Shown here: in pieces, positions 7,414-15,680 of the stretch
Numbering within the stretch: position 1 is the stretch's first letter
Layout of the letters: each line of letters begins with the position of its first letter
Origin: CAYMAZ01 sp964388575
GTDB lineage: Bacteria > Bacteroidota > Bacteroidia > Bacteroidales > DTU049
DNA: 51,968 nt
Assembly (NCBI GenBank): GCA_964388575.1
Contig: CAYMAZ010000023.1
Span: 1-51,968, forward strand
Reading direction: 5' to 3'
Notes under the pieces: generated by a model
The model's database searches: none
Seen by the model: the letters and a program-made list of their open reading frames with translations, nothing else
What the model was told of the DNA's origin: nothing
Program-made: the position numbers and the translations under genes

Positions 7414-7803
7414 TTAATTTGATTTAATTTCAAAAGTACCAGAGTTTTTGTATTGATTACCGCCTTGATAATAGGTTTCGGTAAATGTTCCGGAAATTAT
7501 ATACTCATTGCTAAACAATTTGTGAGACCAGCTACCATTTATGTAAATATAACTTCCAACCCCAGACAAATAATCAATCATCCCTTCAATTTTTTTATCG
7601 TCTTTTGACACTTCATATCCATTTATTGTAATTGAATTTTTTGTCGGATTGCTGATCTCAATATAAGCAGTTTTTAGAATTCCCGGAGGAACTTCATAAG
7701 TAAATGTTCCAAAATATTCACCTGCTGTTGGTTTATCTTTTTCACAACTTGTAACTAACAATAAAGTGAAAAGTATTGCTAAAATTATTAATTCTTTTTT
7801 CAT
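7414..7803 (-). CDS. Hypothetical lipoprotein
   Basis: I do not recognise the family of this 129-residue protein. The N-terminus is a lipoprotein signal with lipobox VTSC at residues ~17-20. The mature part begins EKDKPTAGEYFGTFTYE and is rich in beta-forming residues with repeated Y, G and I, as in small surface-exposed lipoproteins. It lies 12 bases after the GH16 gene and 21 bases before the S74/T9SS gene, so the three minus-strand genes probably form one operon. No catalytic motif is seen. Confidence 0.65.
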   Translation of the reverse strand: MKKELIILAILFTLLLVTSCEKDKPTAGEYFGTFTYEVPPGILKTAYIEISNPTKNSITINGYEVSKDDKKIEGMIDYLSGVGSYIYINGSWSHKLFSNEYIISGTFTETYYQGGNQYKNSGTFEIKSN

Positions 7804-7815
7804 AATATTTTTAGA

Positions 7816-8832
7816 TTAATAACATGAATTAACATCAATATATATTTCAGCACCCACTGGAACGGTAAAATCACCATTGATCAGCACTCCTTCGGATGCT
7901 CTTAAATACACGTTTTCTCCAATATTAAGTGCATTTGTGCAACTGCCATTCCCAATAATAATGTTTTGCTTTACTTTGTTGTCATGTGTGCCAAAATTGT
8001 AATTACAAAGATTAAGTATTAAATTACAATCATTTTTCAGGTTATATACTCTTACGTAGTCAATATACATTTTTTGCGGGAAGGATGTTGTATTTAATTG
8101 ATTATCTGGCCTTAGTCCAATGCCTAAAATAATTTTTACTGGGTCAATAATACCATGATTTGGAAAGACTCGTACAGGACTGTCGTCAACATACCATATT
8201 ATTTTGCTTGGTGACCATTCTATTGCATATTTGTGCCAGTTGCCGAAAGCCCAACTATAATTTAATGGAGAAATATCTTCCCCATAAATATTATTATCAG
8301 GAAAAACTTTATGAATGTTGGTTGTCATAATATTTTGTCCAGTTTCACCAAGCATTTCAGCAATGTCAATCTCAGCTGCATTAGTTCCATTCGCAACACT
8401 ATCACCAATAAATGTCCAGAAAGCAGGCCATAAAGCATATTGATAGGGGAAATTGATTCTCGCTTCTATATAACCATATTGAGTGTTATATGCTGCTTTA
8501 GATTCAATCCATCCCGATGTATATGAATAGGGCTGTCCTGTATTATATTGGCTTACACAATGCCAATTCGGTTCAATAGCCCATGATGGACAAGAATAAG
8601 ATTCATTTTTAATTTCACAGACTAATGAACCATTTTCGATATACACATTTTCATTAATGAATACTTGCTTTTCACCATAATGATCAAAGTTATCTTGAAC
8701 AAGCCAAATATTTGTATTCAGGGTGTTAAAGTTGTCTTCCCAAACAAGTTGCCAATGTGGATCATTTGCCGGTGTTTGTCCAAAAGCCCATAAATAACTA
8801 AGAAAAAAAATTAGTAAAATTTCTTTTTTCAT
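7816..8832 (-). CDS. GH16 beta-glucanase/laminarinase-like enzyme with C-terminal coathanger domain
   Basis: This 338-residue glycoside hydrolase has a signal peptide ending near AFGQ. The GH16 jelly-roll spans residues ~25-275. The catalytic signature EIDIAE (ExDxxE) is at residues 154-159, preceded by WPAFWT, and the strand IDYVRVY closes the fold. GH16 enzymes cut beta-1,3 and mixed-linkage glucans, agar or carrageenan; the exact substrate is not evident. The last ~70 residues (GENVYLRASEGVLINGDF, VPVGAEIYIDVNSC) resemble the 3-coathanger stack found in T9SS-secreted proteins of this phylum. I chose the ATG at 8832 because it starts the signal peptide, although the frame is open to 8871. 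Confidence 0.88.
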   Translation of the reverse strand: MKKEILLIFFLSYLWAFGQTPANDPHWQLVWEDNFNTLNTNIWLVQDNFDHYGEKQVFINENVYIENGSLVCEIKNESYSCPSWAIEPNWHCVSQYNTGQPYSYTSGWIESKAAYNTQYGYIEARINFPYQYALWPAFWTFIGDSVANGTNAAEIDIAEMLGETGQNIMTTNIHKVFPDNNIYGEDISPLNYSWAFGNWHKYAIEWSPSKIIWYVDDSPVRVFPNHGIIDPVKIILGIGLRPDNQLNTTSFPQKMYIDYVRVYNLKNDCNLILNLCNYNFGTHDNKVKQNIIIGNGSCTNALNIGENVYLRASEGVLINGDFTVPVGAEIYIDVNSCY

Positions 8833-8947
8833 GTTTTGGTGTTTTTTTGTTTGTACAATTTTTTCCTTCATTATAGGTTACCAACCTTTAGCGTAGACTT
8901 TTTTTATGTTTGCTAACTTTCTAGTGTTTTATTCAACGATTTCAGAG

Positions 8948-8955
8948 CAAATATA
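8948..8955 (-). promoter_or_regulatory. -7 box (minus strand TATATTTG) for the GH16 operon
   Basis: The plus-strand CAAATATA reads as TATATTTG on the minus strand and lies ~115 bases before the GH16 ATG. It would drive the three-gene group GH16, lipoprotein, S74/T9SS protein with a ~110-base leader. Confidence 0.4.
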
Positions 8956-9123
8956 TATAGAATATCCAGATCTTAAAATATTTTTTTTAATGGTGGGGTT
9001 GAATGTTTTTAGGTTGGGGGCATTTAGGTTTTTGTCACAAAATTTGCAAAATTCAATTCCACTGTGTCTGGCAGTTTGCCCGGGCAAATTTTCCGCCAAA
9101 AACTGTTTGTGTGGTGTTGCTCT

Positions 9124-9167
9124 TTCCACGAGCTGAAACTCGTACTACCGATATTTGACCCTGATGG
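9124..9167 (+). repeat. Dispersed hairpin repeat, copy 2
   Basis: It is similar to 6263-6307 across TTCCACGA, CTGAA, CTCGT and the core CTACCGATATTTGACCC. Its first hairpin is ACGAG/CTCGT, and its second hairpin is degenerate. The rest of the 8833-9290 spacer contains no gene that I can support. Confidence 0.7.
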
Positions 9168-9290
9168 AACCACTGTCAGTATTGATTGAGCGTTTTTTTT
9201 AACTATTATTTTGAGGTTTGCTTCTGGCTTTGATTAATTAACGAACGGAACAATATGCAGGTATCTCTTTTGCCTGCTTTCCATTTAAAC

Positions 9291-10418
9291 TTATTGAGTA
9301 TGCTTTTGAATTTTTTCAATTATTTGATTTGTATTAGTAACAAATGAAATTGCTAATACAACCAAAATTGCCGGAAGAAAAAACCGAGTTCCATAACTGC
9401 CATTGTCAGGATTAACAACCAATACGATAACAAGATAATAAGATGCAATCAATAAGTGTGAAATAATTTCCCAAAACTCAAATTTTTGCTTTTCTTTTAT
9501 TTTGAAAATTATTCCTATAAAATAGGCTAACCACATAATAGTCCAATGAGGACGCCACAGAAACTCGGGATTGGTAAAAGACATAAATCCAAAGCATGAC
9601 AACAAATTTCTAAAAGAATTACGAATAGATAACGCAGCAGAGAAATATCCGTTATTTTCAAAGGAAATTCTATCAGATGGAAAGAACATAAAATTACCAT
9701 TTATCAAATAGTTCGTTAAGGGTTGAATAGAAGATATGAGGATAAAAATTGATATAAATACTAAAATTTTTCGGAAATTTTTGATATAATTTGCATAAAT
9801 TAATATTGCAATAAAAGCAAAAATCCATATATTCGGACGTGTAAGGCAAGCCAAAGCCAGAGACAATGAAGACAGAAGTTGGAAGTGGGATTGATTTTTC
9901 TCAATGCCTTTTATAAAACTAAAAAGAAAAACTGCTAAGAGAAATATAGTTAAATTTTCACTGAGACAACGAAAAGTGTAATATTTGTTAATATCAAACA
10001 AGCCAAAAATAATTAAGGTACCAAGCAGTAGTATTCTTTTACTTTTCAATTTATTATAAAATGCAAAATAAATCAAAATAATAGAGATAGATAAAAGCAT
10101 GCTTTGGATGACATAAACGGGTATCGTATTTTCTCCAAAAAGAAAAAAACAAATTGCAAGGAAATACGTGTATAAAAAGCTCGTTGGGGTTGACATAGGA
10201 TTTTGGTTAAAAATTCCATCCTTTTTGACATTAAGAGCATACTGAGCATACCAGTCCCAGTCGACAAAGACTTGTTCCTGGACTTTAACCTGTGATTCCC
10301 ATAATGTATCTTGAAAAGGAAACAATCTACAGGAATTCACAAGAGTGAATAAAAGAATAACAAATGCTATAACTCCCATATGGTTTGGTTTGGTTTTTAT
10401 GTGAGTTTTGAGAGCCAT
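9291..10418 (-). CDS. Multi-pass membrane protein, GT-C glycosyltransferase-like
   Basis: This 375-residue integral membrane protein has about 9-10 hydrophobic segments. After the first segment a periplasmic loop carries charged and aromatic residues (VDWDWYAQYALNVKKDG). It is followed by SFLYTYFLAICFFLFG and a run of helices. This matches the layout of dolichyl-phosphate-mannose-dependent GT-C transferases (PMT/ArnT/DUF2029-like), in which acidic residues in the first loop are catalytic. The assignment rests on architecture rather than a decisive motif. The gene stands alone in AT-rich DNA. An in-frame ATG at residue 14 is a possible alternative start. Confidence 0.6.
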   Translation of the reverse strand: MALKTHIKTKPNHMGVIAFVILLFTLVNSCRLFPFQDTLWESQVKVQEQVFVDWDWYAQYALNVKKDGIFNQNPMSTPTSFLYTYFLAICFFLFGENTIPVYVIQSMLLSISIILIYFAFYNKLKSKRILLLGTLIIFGLFDINKYYTFRCLSENLTIFLLAVFLFSFIKGIEKNQSHFQLLSSLSLALACLTRPNIWIFAFIAILIYANYIKNFRKILVFISIFILISSIQPLTNYLINGNFMFFPSDRISFENNGYFSAALSIRNSFRNLLSCFGFMSFTNPEFLWRPHWTIMWLAYFIGIIFKIKEKQKFEFWEIISHLLIASYYLVIVLVVNPDNGSYGTRFFLPAILVVLAISFVTNTNQIIEKIQKHTQ

Positions 10419-10788
10419 TTATTTATCTTGTTGTTTTATTTTTTTATTCGCTAATGCTATAACTTACTTAAGGGTTTCCTATTCAACGTTGTCATAACAA
10501 AAATAAAGATAAAATGCAGACAAACGAAAATTGATCTGGAATGAGTTCTCTAGCAAGAATAATTATTGATTTTTAATGGAGTGAGATTTCGTTTTTGATG
10601 AAATAATTTGGAGTAATCAGTTTTGCAAAAATCAAATCTCTTTACAATTTGTCAAGAGTGAAGTCGAATTTACTCAGAAAGTAGAATTGTAAAACTTGTT
10701 GAGTCTGACAAGAATTGAGTAAAATTTTTCGTACAGGTTGGGTAAGTTTGCAAGTAAATGCTACTGTCTGCTTTGCATGAACGTTGAA
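10419..10788. other. Spacer with one minus-strand promoter box
   Basis: I see no gene. CAAAAATA at 10498-10505 reads TATTTTTG on the minus strand (TAnnTTTG) and could start the 9291-10418 transcript. The rest is AT-rich with no strong hairpin. Confidence 0.4.
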
Positions 10789-11775
10789 TTATTTTCTGAG
10801 GCTTTCTTCAATAATTCTTGTGGTCAGTTCGGTATATGACCATCCGTAAGCTTTTGCCTGCTGAGGGACAATGCTCTCGGCTGACATGCCGGGAATGGTG
10901 TTGACTTCGAGAAACCAGATCTTGTTGCCTTCAACAATGTAATCAAACCTGACTACACCCTCACAATGAAACAGATCATAATATTTTTCAGAAAGTTTTT
11001 TGATTTCAGAAGCAAGCGTTTCATCAATTGGTGCAGGAGTGATTTCATCGGCAAATCTGGGGTCATATTTTGCTTCAAAATCGAAAAATTCCTTTTTGCT
11101 GACCACTTCGGTGAGCGGAAAACTGATCAGTTCATTGCGTGAACGAATGACCCCGCAGGTGATTTCACGTCCTTTGATAAAACTTTCAACCAGCACTTCA
11201 TCATCTTCTTTGAAAGCAATGTCAATTGCATTCCTGAGTTCGTCGGGGGCATGAACTTTTGTGGTTCCAATGCTTGAGCCACCTGCATTGGGTTTGACGA
11301 AACACGGGAATCCAGTGACATAGGCAATTTCATTAACATCGTAAGGCAAAAAAGAAATAATTCGGAATGATTCAGCAACATGGACACCTCCCATTGCTTT
11401 CACAATCTTGTTACAGAAATATTTGTTGAATGTGACTGCAGAAACAGTTGCATTGCAGGTTGTATAAGGAATCTGAAGCATATCGAAGTATCCCTGCAGA
11501 ACGCCATCTTCGCCTGGTGTGCCGTGGATCATAATGAATGCAGAATTAAAAGTGATCTTTTCACCATTGTATGTAATGCTAAAATCATTTTTATCAACCG
11601 GAACCTCTGAGTTATCAATGATGCAAAGCCAGCGTTCACGTGTAATTGAAATCAGATACGCATTGAACTTGCTTTTGTCAATATTTTGCATGATCACGGC
11701 TGCTGATCTGACTGAGACTTCTGATTCTCCGGAATATCCTCCGGCAATGAGTGCAATGTTTGGCAATTGATGCAT
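10789..11775 (-). CDS. ddl: D-alanine--D-alanine ligase
   Basis: This 328-residue ATP-grasp enzyme makes D-Ala-D-Ala for the peptidoglycan pentapeptide in the cytoplasm. Visible features are the N-terminal GGYSGESEVSVRSA block and HGTPGEDGVLQGYFDMLQIPYT. The central ATP-grasp segment has PCFVKPNAGGSSIGT. The C-terminal metal and substrate region has FLEVNTIPGMSAESIVPQQA. The length is normal. It is the last gene of a tight minus-strand group: the M48 protease ends 5 bases upstream of its ATG, and the ElyC-like gene precedes that. Confidence 0.96.
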   Translation of the reverse strand: MHQLPNIALIAGGYSGESEVSVRSAAVIMQNIDKSKFNAYLISITRERWLCIIDNSEVPVDKNDFSITYNGEKITFNSAFIMIHGTPGEDGVLQGYFDMLQIPYTTCNATVSAVTFNKYFCNKIVKAMGGVHVAESFRIISFLPYDVNEIAYVTGFPCFVKPNAGGSSIGTTKVHAPDELRNAIDIAFKEDDEVLVESFIKGREITCGVIRSRNELISFPLTEVVSKKEFFDFEAKYDPRFADEITPAPIDETLASEIKKLSEKYYDLFHCEGVVRFDYIVEGNKIWFLEVNTIPGMSAESIVPQQAKAYGWSYTELTTRIIEESLRK

Positions 11776-11780
11776 ATGAA

Positions 11781-13055
11781 TTAATTTTTAATTGCAGTTT
11801 GATTGTTTACGGGATGCTTGCGCAGTGCTTCAAGTCTTTGCAAAAGCGGCGGATGGCTGTAGTGAAAAAAGACATAGACCGGATGAGGCGTAAGGTTTGT
11901 CAGATTTCCTGAAGATAGTTTTTTGAGGGCTTCTGAAAGTGGCCGGGCCAGTCCGTATTGTGCCGCAAATGCATCGGCAGCAAATTCATTTCGCCTTGAA
12001 ATCACATTGTCGAGCAACCCGAGCACAAGTGAAAATGGCGTGTACATCATCCCGAAAACGACGAGTCCCATATGAAATGATGTCATTTCGGCTCCAATGG
12101 CCTGCTGAAACACCGGGTAGCCAAGGAACACGTAGAACAGAAGCAACAGGCCTGCTGTTTGAATAAAACCCGTGATCAGTCCTTTCTGAATGTGCTTCTT
12201 TTTGTAATGTCCGATTTCATGGGCAAGAACAGCAAGCAGTTCATCTGTAGTATGTTTTTCAATCAGAGTATCGAACAAAACGATCCTTTTCTTTTTTCCC
12301 AGTCCTGAAAAATAGGCATTAGATTTTGTGGAACGTTTGCTGCTGTCAATGACCGAGATTTTTGAAAGCGGAAATCCTGCCTTTCGGCCAAAAGCTTCAA
12401 TTGCATCTTTGAGTTCGCCGTCATCCAGTGGCCTGAGTTTATTGAAAAGTGGAACGATGAGCTGTGTGTAGAACATGCTCATAAAAACGCTGAACAGGAT
12501 GATCACAGCCAGTGCGATGATCACAAACCACTGTCCTGAAACAGAATATATCCAGATGATCAGCGACAACAGTCCACCGCCAATGATCAGGGCCAGAAGC
12601 CATGATTTAAGCTTGTCGGCAATGAATAAGCCCGGAGTCATTTTATTAAATCCGAATTCTTCTTCAATCCGGAAAACCGAATACCACTCAAAGGGAATGG
12701 TTATTAGATCAGATACAAGTCCGAGCAATGCAAAAAACACAAGGGAATGCAAAATATAATGCTCTGAAAATTGCAGAGAAAGCCGGTCAGCAAAAGCAAA
12801 GCCATCAAAAAAAAGCATACACAGGATGAGCAGAAGGGAGAACGCGGAGGTCAGCATTCCGAACCGGGCTTTTCTTATGAGATATTTCCTGGAGCGGCCA
12901 TATTCCTCAACAGAATATATGCCTTCTGCCCCGGGCGGAAACGCGGGATTCATGTTTTTAACATTCAGCCACGATAAGGCTCTCTGAAGAATAAAGTTCA
13001 GGATGATTATCAGGACGATCAAAACGAAAACATTTTCTTTTGTGAACATGGTCAT
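11781..13055 (-). CDS. M48 family zinc metallopeptidase (Ste24/CAAX prenyl protease 1-like)
   Basis: This 424-residue polytopic membrane protease has the zinc motif HEIGH at residues 279-283, followed by the third-ligand motif NEFAADAFAAQYG ~75 residues later. The six or seven hydrophobic helices and the N-terminal FPPGAEGIYSVEEYGRSRKY segment match the Ste24/CAAX protease 1 branch rather than the shorter HtpX. In bacteria, such enzymes are thought to act in membrane-protein quality control. It lies between the ElyC-like gene (3-base gap) and ddl (5-base gap), so all three are probably cotranscribed. ATG codons at 13055 and 13049 are both possible starts. Confidence 0.92.
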   Translation of the reverse strand: MTMFTKENVFVLIVLIIILNFILQRALSWLNVKNMNPAFPPGAEGIYSVEEYGRSRKYLIRKARFGMLTSAFSLLLILCMLFFDGFAFADRLSLQFSEHYILHSLVFFALLGLVSDLITIPFEWYSVFRIEEEFGFNKMTPGLFIADKLKSWLLALIIGGGLLSLIIWIYSVSGQWFVIIALAVIILFSVFMSMFYTQLIVPLFNKLRPLDDGELKDAIEAFGRKAGFPLSKISVIDSSKRSTKSNAYFSGLGKKKRIVLFDTLIEKHTTDELLAVLAHEIGHYKKKHIQKGLITGFIQTAGLLLLFYVFLGYPVFQQAIGAEMTSFHMGLVVFGMMYTPFSLVLGLLDNVISRRNEFAADAFAAQYGLARPLSEALKKLSSGNLTNLTPHPVYVFFHYSHPPLLQRLEALRKHPVNNQTAIKN

Positions 13056-13058
13056 AAT

Positions 13059-13823
13059 TTACAAATAGCCTGCAATTTTATAGATCAGATATCCCGGCAC
13101 TTCCTTAAAAAACTTTTCCCAGGTGATGATTGCTGAGACTGAAGGGACAAACAGAAAATAGGGATCATATCTTCTGCTTCCTGCAACCGGATTTGTCGGA
13201 TATATATCAAATGTAAACCCTGCCTTTTTGAAAACCGCTCTGGCACGGCGCATGTGTGAAGCTGAAGTGATCAGGAGATAATTTCCTGAATCCATGCTGT
13301 CGCTCAGTATTTCAGCAGTGTATTTAGCATTTTGAAATGTGTTGTCTGATTTGCATTCCACAATAATTGCAGTTGTATCAAAACCCATTTCATGACAAAA
13401 ATCTTTCAGCAAACAGGCTTCGGCCATGTTGCGGTATTTGAGTGATCCCGAACCTCCGGTGATCAGAATTTTTTTCACCCTGCCGTTGTTGTAAAGTGCA
13501 AGAGCCTGCAACAACCTGTCTGTATTATCCCTGAAACTGTGCCTCCCGTTTGAGTTGTCATAGGTGATCATTCCGCCGCCAAGCACAATTGCAGCGTCAT
13601 ATATCTTTTCTTCATTCATATCCGTTTCGGTGATTTCCCATAAACGGATGGCTTCGGCAGCCAGAAAATTGTTTGTGAAAAAGATCAGCACAGCAAAAGT
13701 TATAATATAGAATCGCTTTTTGCGCTTCTGATTTTTTTGCAATACAGCAAGCAGAAAAAGAATAATAATCCATGTCAGGGGACTGAAGAGAAAATCCAAC
13801 ACTTTTGAAAACCAGAAGAACAT
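13059..13823 (-). CDS. YdcF/ElyC-like DUF218 membrane protein
   Basis: This 254-residue protein has two N-terminal hydrophobic segments (residues ~8-28 and ~38-55) and then a DUF218 domain. The domain motifs are AAIVLGGG, DRLLQALALYNNGRVKKILITGG, EACLLKDFC, ECKSDNTFQNA and LLITSASHMRRA. E. coli ElyC, the best-studied relative, affects undecaprenyl-phosphate carrier metabolism and envelope integrity. The specific role here is inferred only. It leads the ElyC-M48-ddl transcript, with a likely -7 box at 13838-13845. Confidence 0.88.
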   Translation of the reverse strand: MFFWFSKVLDFLFSPLTWIIILFLLAVLQKNQKRKKRFYIITFAVLIFFTNNFLAAEAIRLWEITETDMNEEKIYDAAIVLGGGMITYDNSNGRHSFRDNTDRLLQALALYNNGRVKKILITGGSGSLKYRNMAEACLLKDFCHEMGFDTTAIIVECKSDNTFQNAKYTAEILSDSMDSGNYLLITSASHMRRARAVFKKAGFTFDIYPTNPVAGSRRYDPYFLFVPSVSAIITWEKFFKEVPGYLIYKIAGYL

Positions 13824-13837
13824 CGGGTTATTTTGTG

Positions 13838-13845
13838 CAAAAATA
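13838..13845 (-). promoter_or_regulatory. -7 box (minus strand TATTTTTG) for the ElyC-M48-ddl group
   Basis: CAAAAATA on the plus strand is TATTTTTG on the minus strand, matching TAnnTTTG, 15 bases upstream of the start codon at 13823, so the leader is very short. Confidence 0.45.
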
Positions 13846-13910
13846 TGAAAAAATCACTGAAGCACAAGTGAAATAAACAATCATAAATCCGAAGCACTAA
13901 ATCCCTCCCT

Positions 13911-13980
13911 TCTTCCAACTTCCGACTTCCGACTCCCAACTTCCGACTTCAACTTCCGACTTCCGACTCCGGACTTCCAG
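13911..13980. repeat. Degenerate tandem (ACTTCCG)n tract
   Basis: About ten near-copies of ACTTCCG/ACTTCCA/ACTCCC run back to back. They form the left part of the long spacer 13824-14717, which carries no gene. Confidence 0.85.
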
Positions 13981-14015
13981 CTTCTTTGAACCATATAAGA
14001 CATATAAGGACATAA

Positions 14016-14670
14016 AAGGGAAATTCAATATAGACTGGACCACCTGGCCACCCGGCTACTTGTCCACTTTTTCAGAAATGTTTAATGAATAATTTTTAAT
14101 TCTTAATGATTATCGGAAATATGTGAAATCCACAAACCATAGACCACAGACCTAACCAATCTCCACGACCATCAACCATTGACTATCAAAAGTCAAATAT
14201 TGGTATAAAGGTATAAGGGAAATTCAATAGCGACTGGACCACCAGACCACCAGACCACTTGACCACCTGGCTACTTGACCACTATTCAGGAATGAATAAC
14301 ATATAACACTAAACACAAAATGAATAAATAAAGTCATAGAAAACAGCAAAGATCAAATAGAAAATATTCAATATAGCCTTGTCACTTCGTCACCTCGTAC
14401 CAGGATATAAGGGTATAAGGAAAATTCAATAGCGACTGGACCACCTGGCCACACGGCTACTTGTCCGCTTTGTCACAGGAATGTTTAATGATTAATCTTT
14501 AATGATTAATGATTATCGGAAATATGTGAAATCCAAAGACCATGACCAATGACCTAAACAAATTCCACAACCATTAACCAGTGACTGTGAATAGTCAAAT
14601 ATGGGAATAAGTAAAATTAAATAGAGACTGGACCACCTGACCACTAGTCCACTTGACCACATTCTTCAAT
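14016..14670. repeat. Four-copy ~200-bp imperfect direct repeat array in a gene-free spacer
   Basis: The segment AAGGGAAATTCAAT followed by GACTGGACCACC recurs at 14016, 14215, 14417 and 14609, giving a period of 192-202 bases. It is followed each time by runs of GACCACC/GGCCACC/CTACTTG. Copies 1 and 3 also share TTAATGATTATCGGAAATAT-like and ATGTGAAATCCA segments, suggesting a ~400-base higher-order unit. All frames are broken by stops. I see no tRNA, promoter or gene in this stretch. Confidence 0.85.
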
Positions 14671-14717
14671 CTTCATTTTGTATCCTTTCATCTAACAGCC
14701 TAACAATTTTCATAATT

Positions 14718-15680
14718 TCAGCATTTACTCAGCGACCAGCATTTCCGCAATGGTGTCAGGACAATTCCGAATTCAAAGCCGTTTCTGTATTTAGGGACCA
14801 TATCAATAAATCCCATTCCAAGATCATAGCTCAGGGTCATGTCAACTGAGATGGTTTTCTGTCCACCTCCGTAAAACCTTAAACCACCTGAGAACACCAG
14901 GTGATTTGACGAACGGTAATGCAGCCCAAGACGTGCCCTGTCATAAAATCTGTAATGAACAATGGGAAAGAACAACACATTTGCTCCGGCAGTAAAATGT
15001 GTTTTGGAATCAACCATGATTGCTGCATTTGCAAAAATGTTGAAATGCTTTGGTTCTTTGATCAGATAGCCGCCGTGAATATGCATTCTCCTTCCGGGAA
15101 AATATGTCGAGTCGTTGTGCTTATAATCTGACAGCAAATTATAAAAAGCAATGCCCAGCTGTGTCCTGAAAAACTGATCTTCAGTCCAGCACTCTATTTG
15201 TCCGCTCCCGAACATGAGTCCGGCATTCAGGTCAAACATGCGTTCGTCATACATACGCAGATAACCGGGCTGTATTCCGAAAGACAAATAGTTACTTTTG
15301 TTCAGCAGTTTGTGAACTGCCAGAGACAGATAATCAGCCCTGAAGAGATCACTTTCAAGTCCATGGGCCACTCGGTGGTCCATCAAGCCTGCCCCCAGCA
15401 CCCATCCTGAAAATTCCCTGATGTTCAGCCCGTATTCTCCGGCCTGTCTGTTTAACATAAACTTCAGATCAGCAAAGACTGTACTGTTCACAGCAGAATA
15501 ATCATTATGATTCATCTGCCTCCTGAAATATTTCAGTCTCCAGGTGTTTTCCATCAGGCCGGTCATGGCAGGATTCAGCTGCAGTTCATTGAAATAGTAC
15601 TGACTGTGAATATCAACCTGAGACCGGGCACTCAGTGCTGTGAGTATGAACAATAAAATGATTAAAATCTTATTCATCAT
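14718..15680 (-). CDS. Type IX secretion system PorP/SprF family membrane protein
   Basis: The protein has about 320 residues and a signal peptide ending in SARSQ. The start of the mature part, HSQYYFNELQLNPAMTGL, is the hallmark of the PorP/SprF family (QYYFNxxxxNPAxAG), followed by a predicted outer-membrane beta-barrel. Family members bind PorE or partner with T9SS surface adhesins. Many paralogues sit beside a cargo gene, but no large adhesin adjoins this one. It overlaps the 3' end of the AddB-like gene by a few bases, so it is translated as the last gene of that transcript. ATG at 15680 or 15677 fits the signal peptide better than 15689. Confidence 0.9.
   Translation of the reverse strand: MMNKILIILLFILTALSARSQVDIHSQYYFNELQLNPAMTGLMENTWRLKYFRRQMNHNDYSAVNSTVFADLKFMLNRQAGEYGLNIREFSGWVLGAGLMDHRVAHGLESDLFRADYLSLAVHKLLNKSNYLSFGIQPGYLRMYDERMFDLNAGLMFGSGQIECWTEDQFFRTQLGIAFYNLLSDYKHNDSTYFPGRRMHIHGGYLIKEPKHFNIFANAAIMVDSKTHFTAGANVLFFPIVHYRFYDRARLGLHYRSSNHLVFSGGLRFYGGGQKTISVDMTLSYDLGMGFIDMVPKYRNGFEFGIVLTPLRKCWSLSKC

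Noticed and set aside
8906..9136. Short plus-strand ORF of 76 residues
   Set aside because: It overlaps a promoter box and the hairpin repeat, and has no recognisable sequence.
6263..9167. Complete insertion sequence between the two hairpin repeats
   Set aside because: No transposase frame and no terminal target duplications; the genes inside are a secretion/glucanase group.
13824..14717. Hidden coding region in the long spacer
   Set aside because: All six frames are interrupted and the content is tandem repeats.
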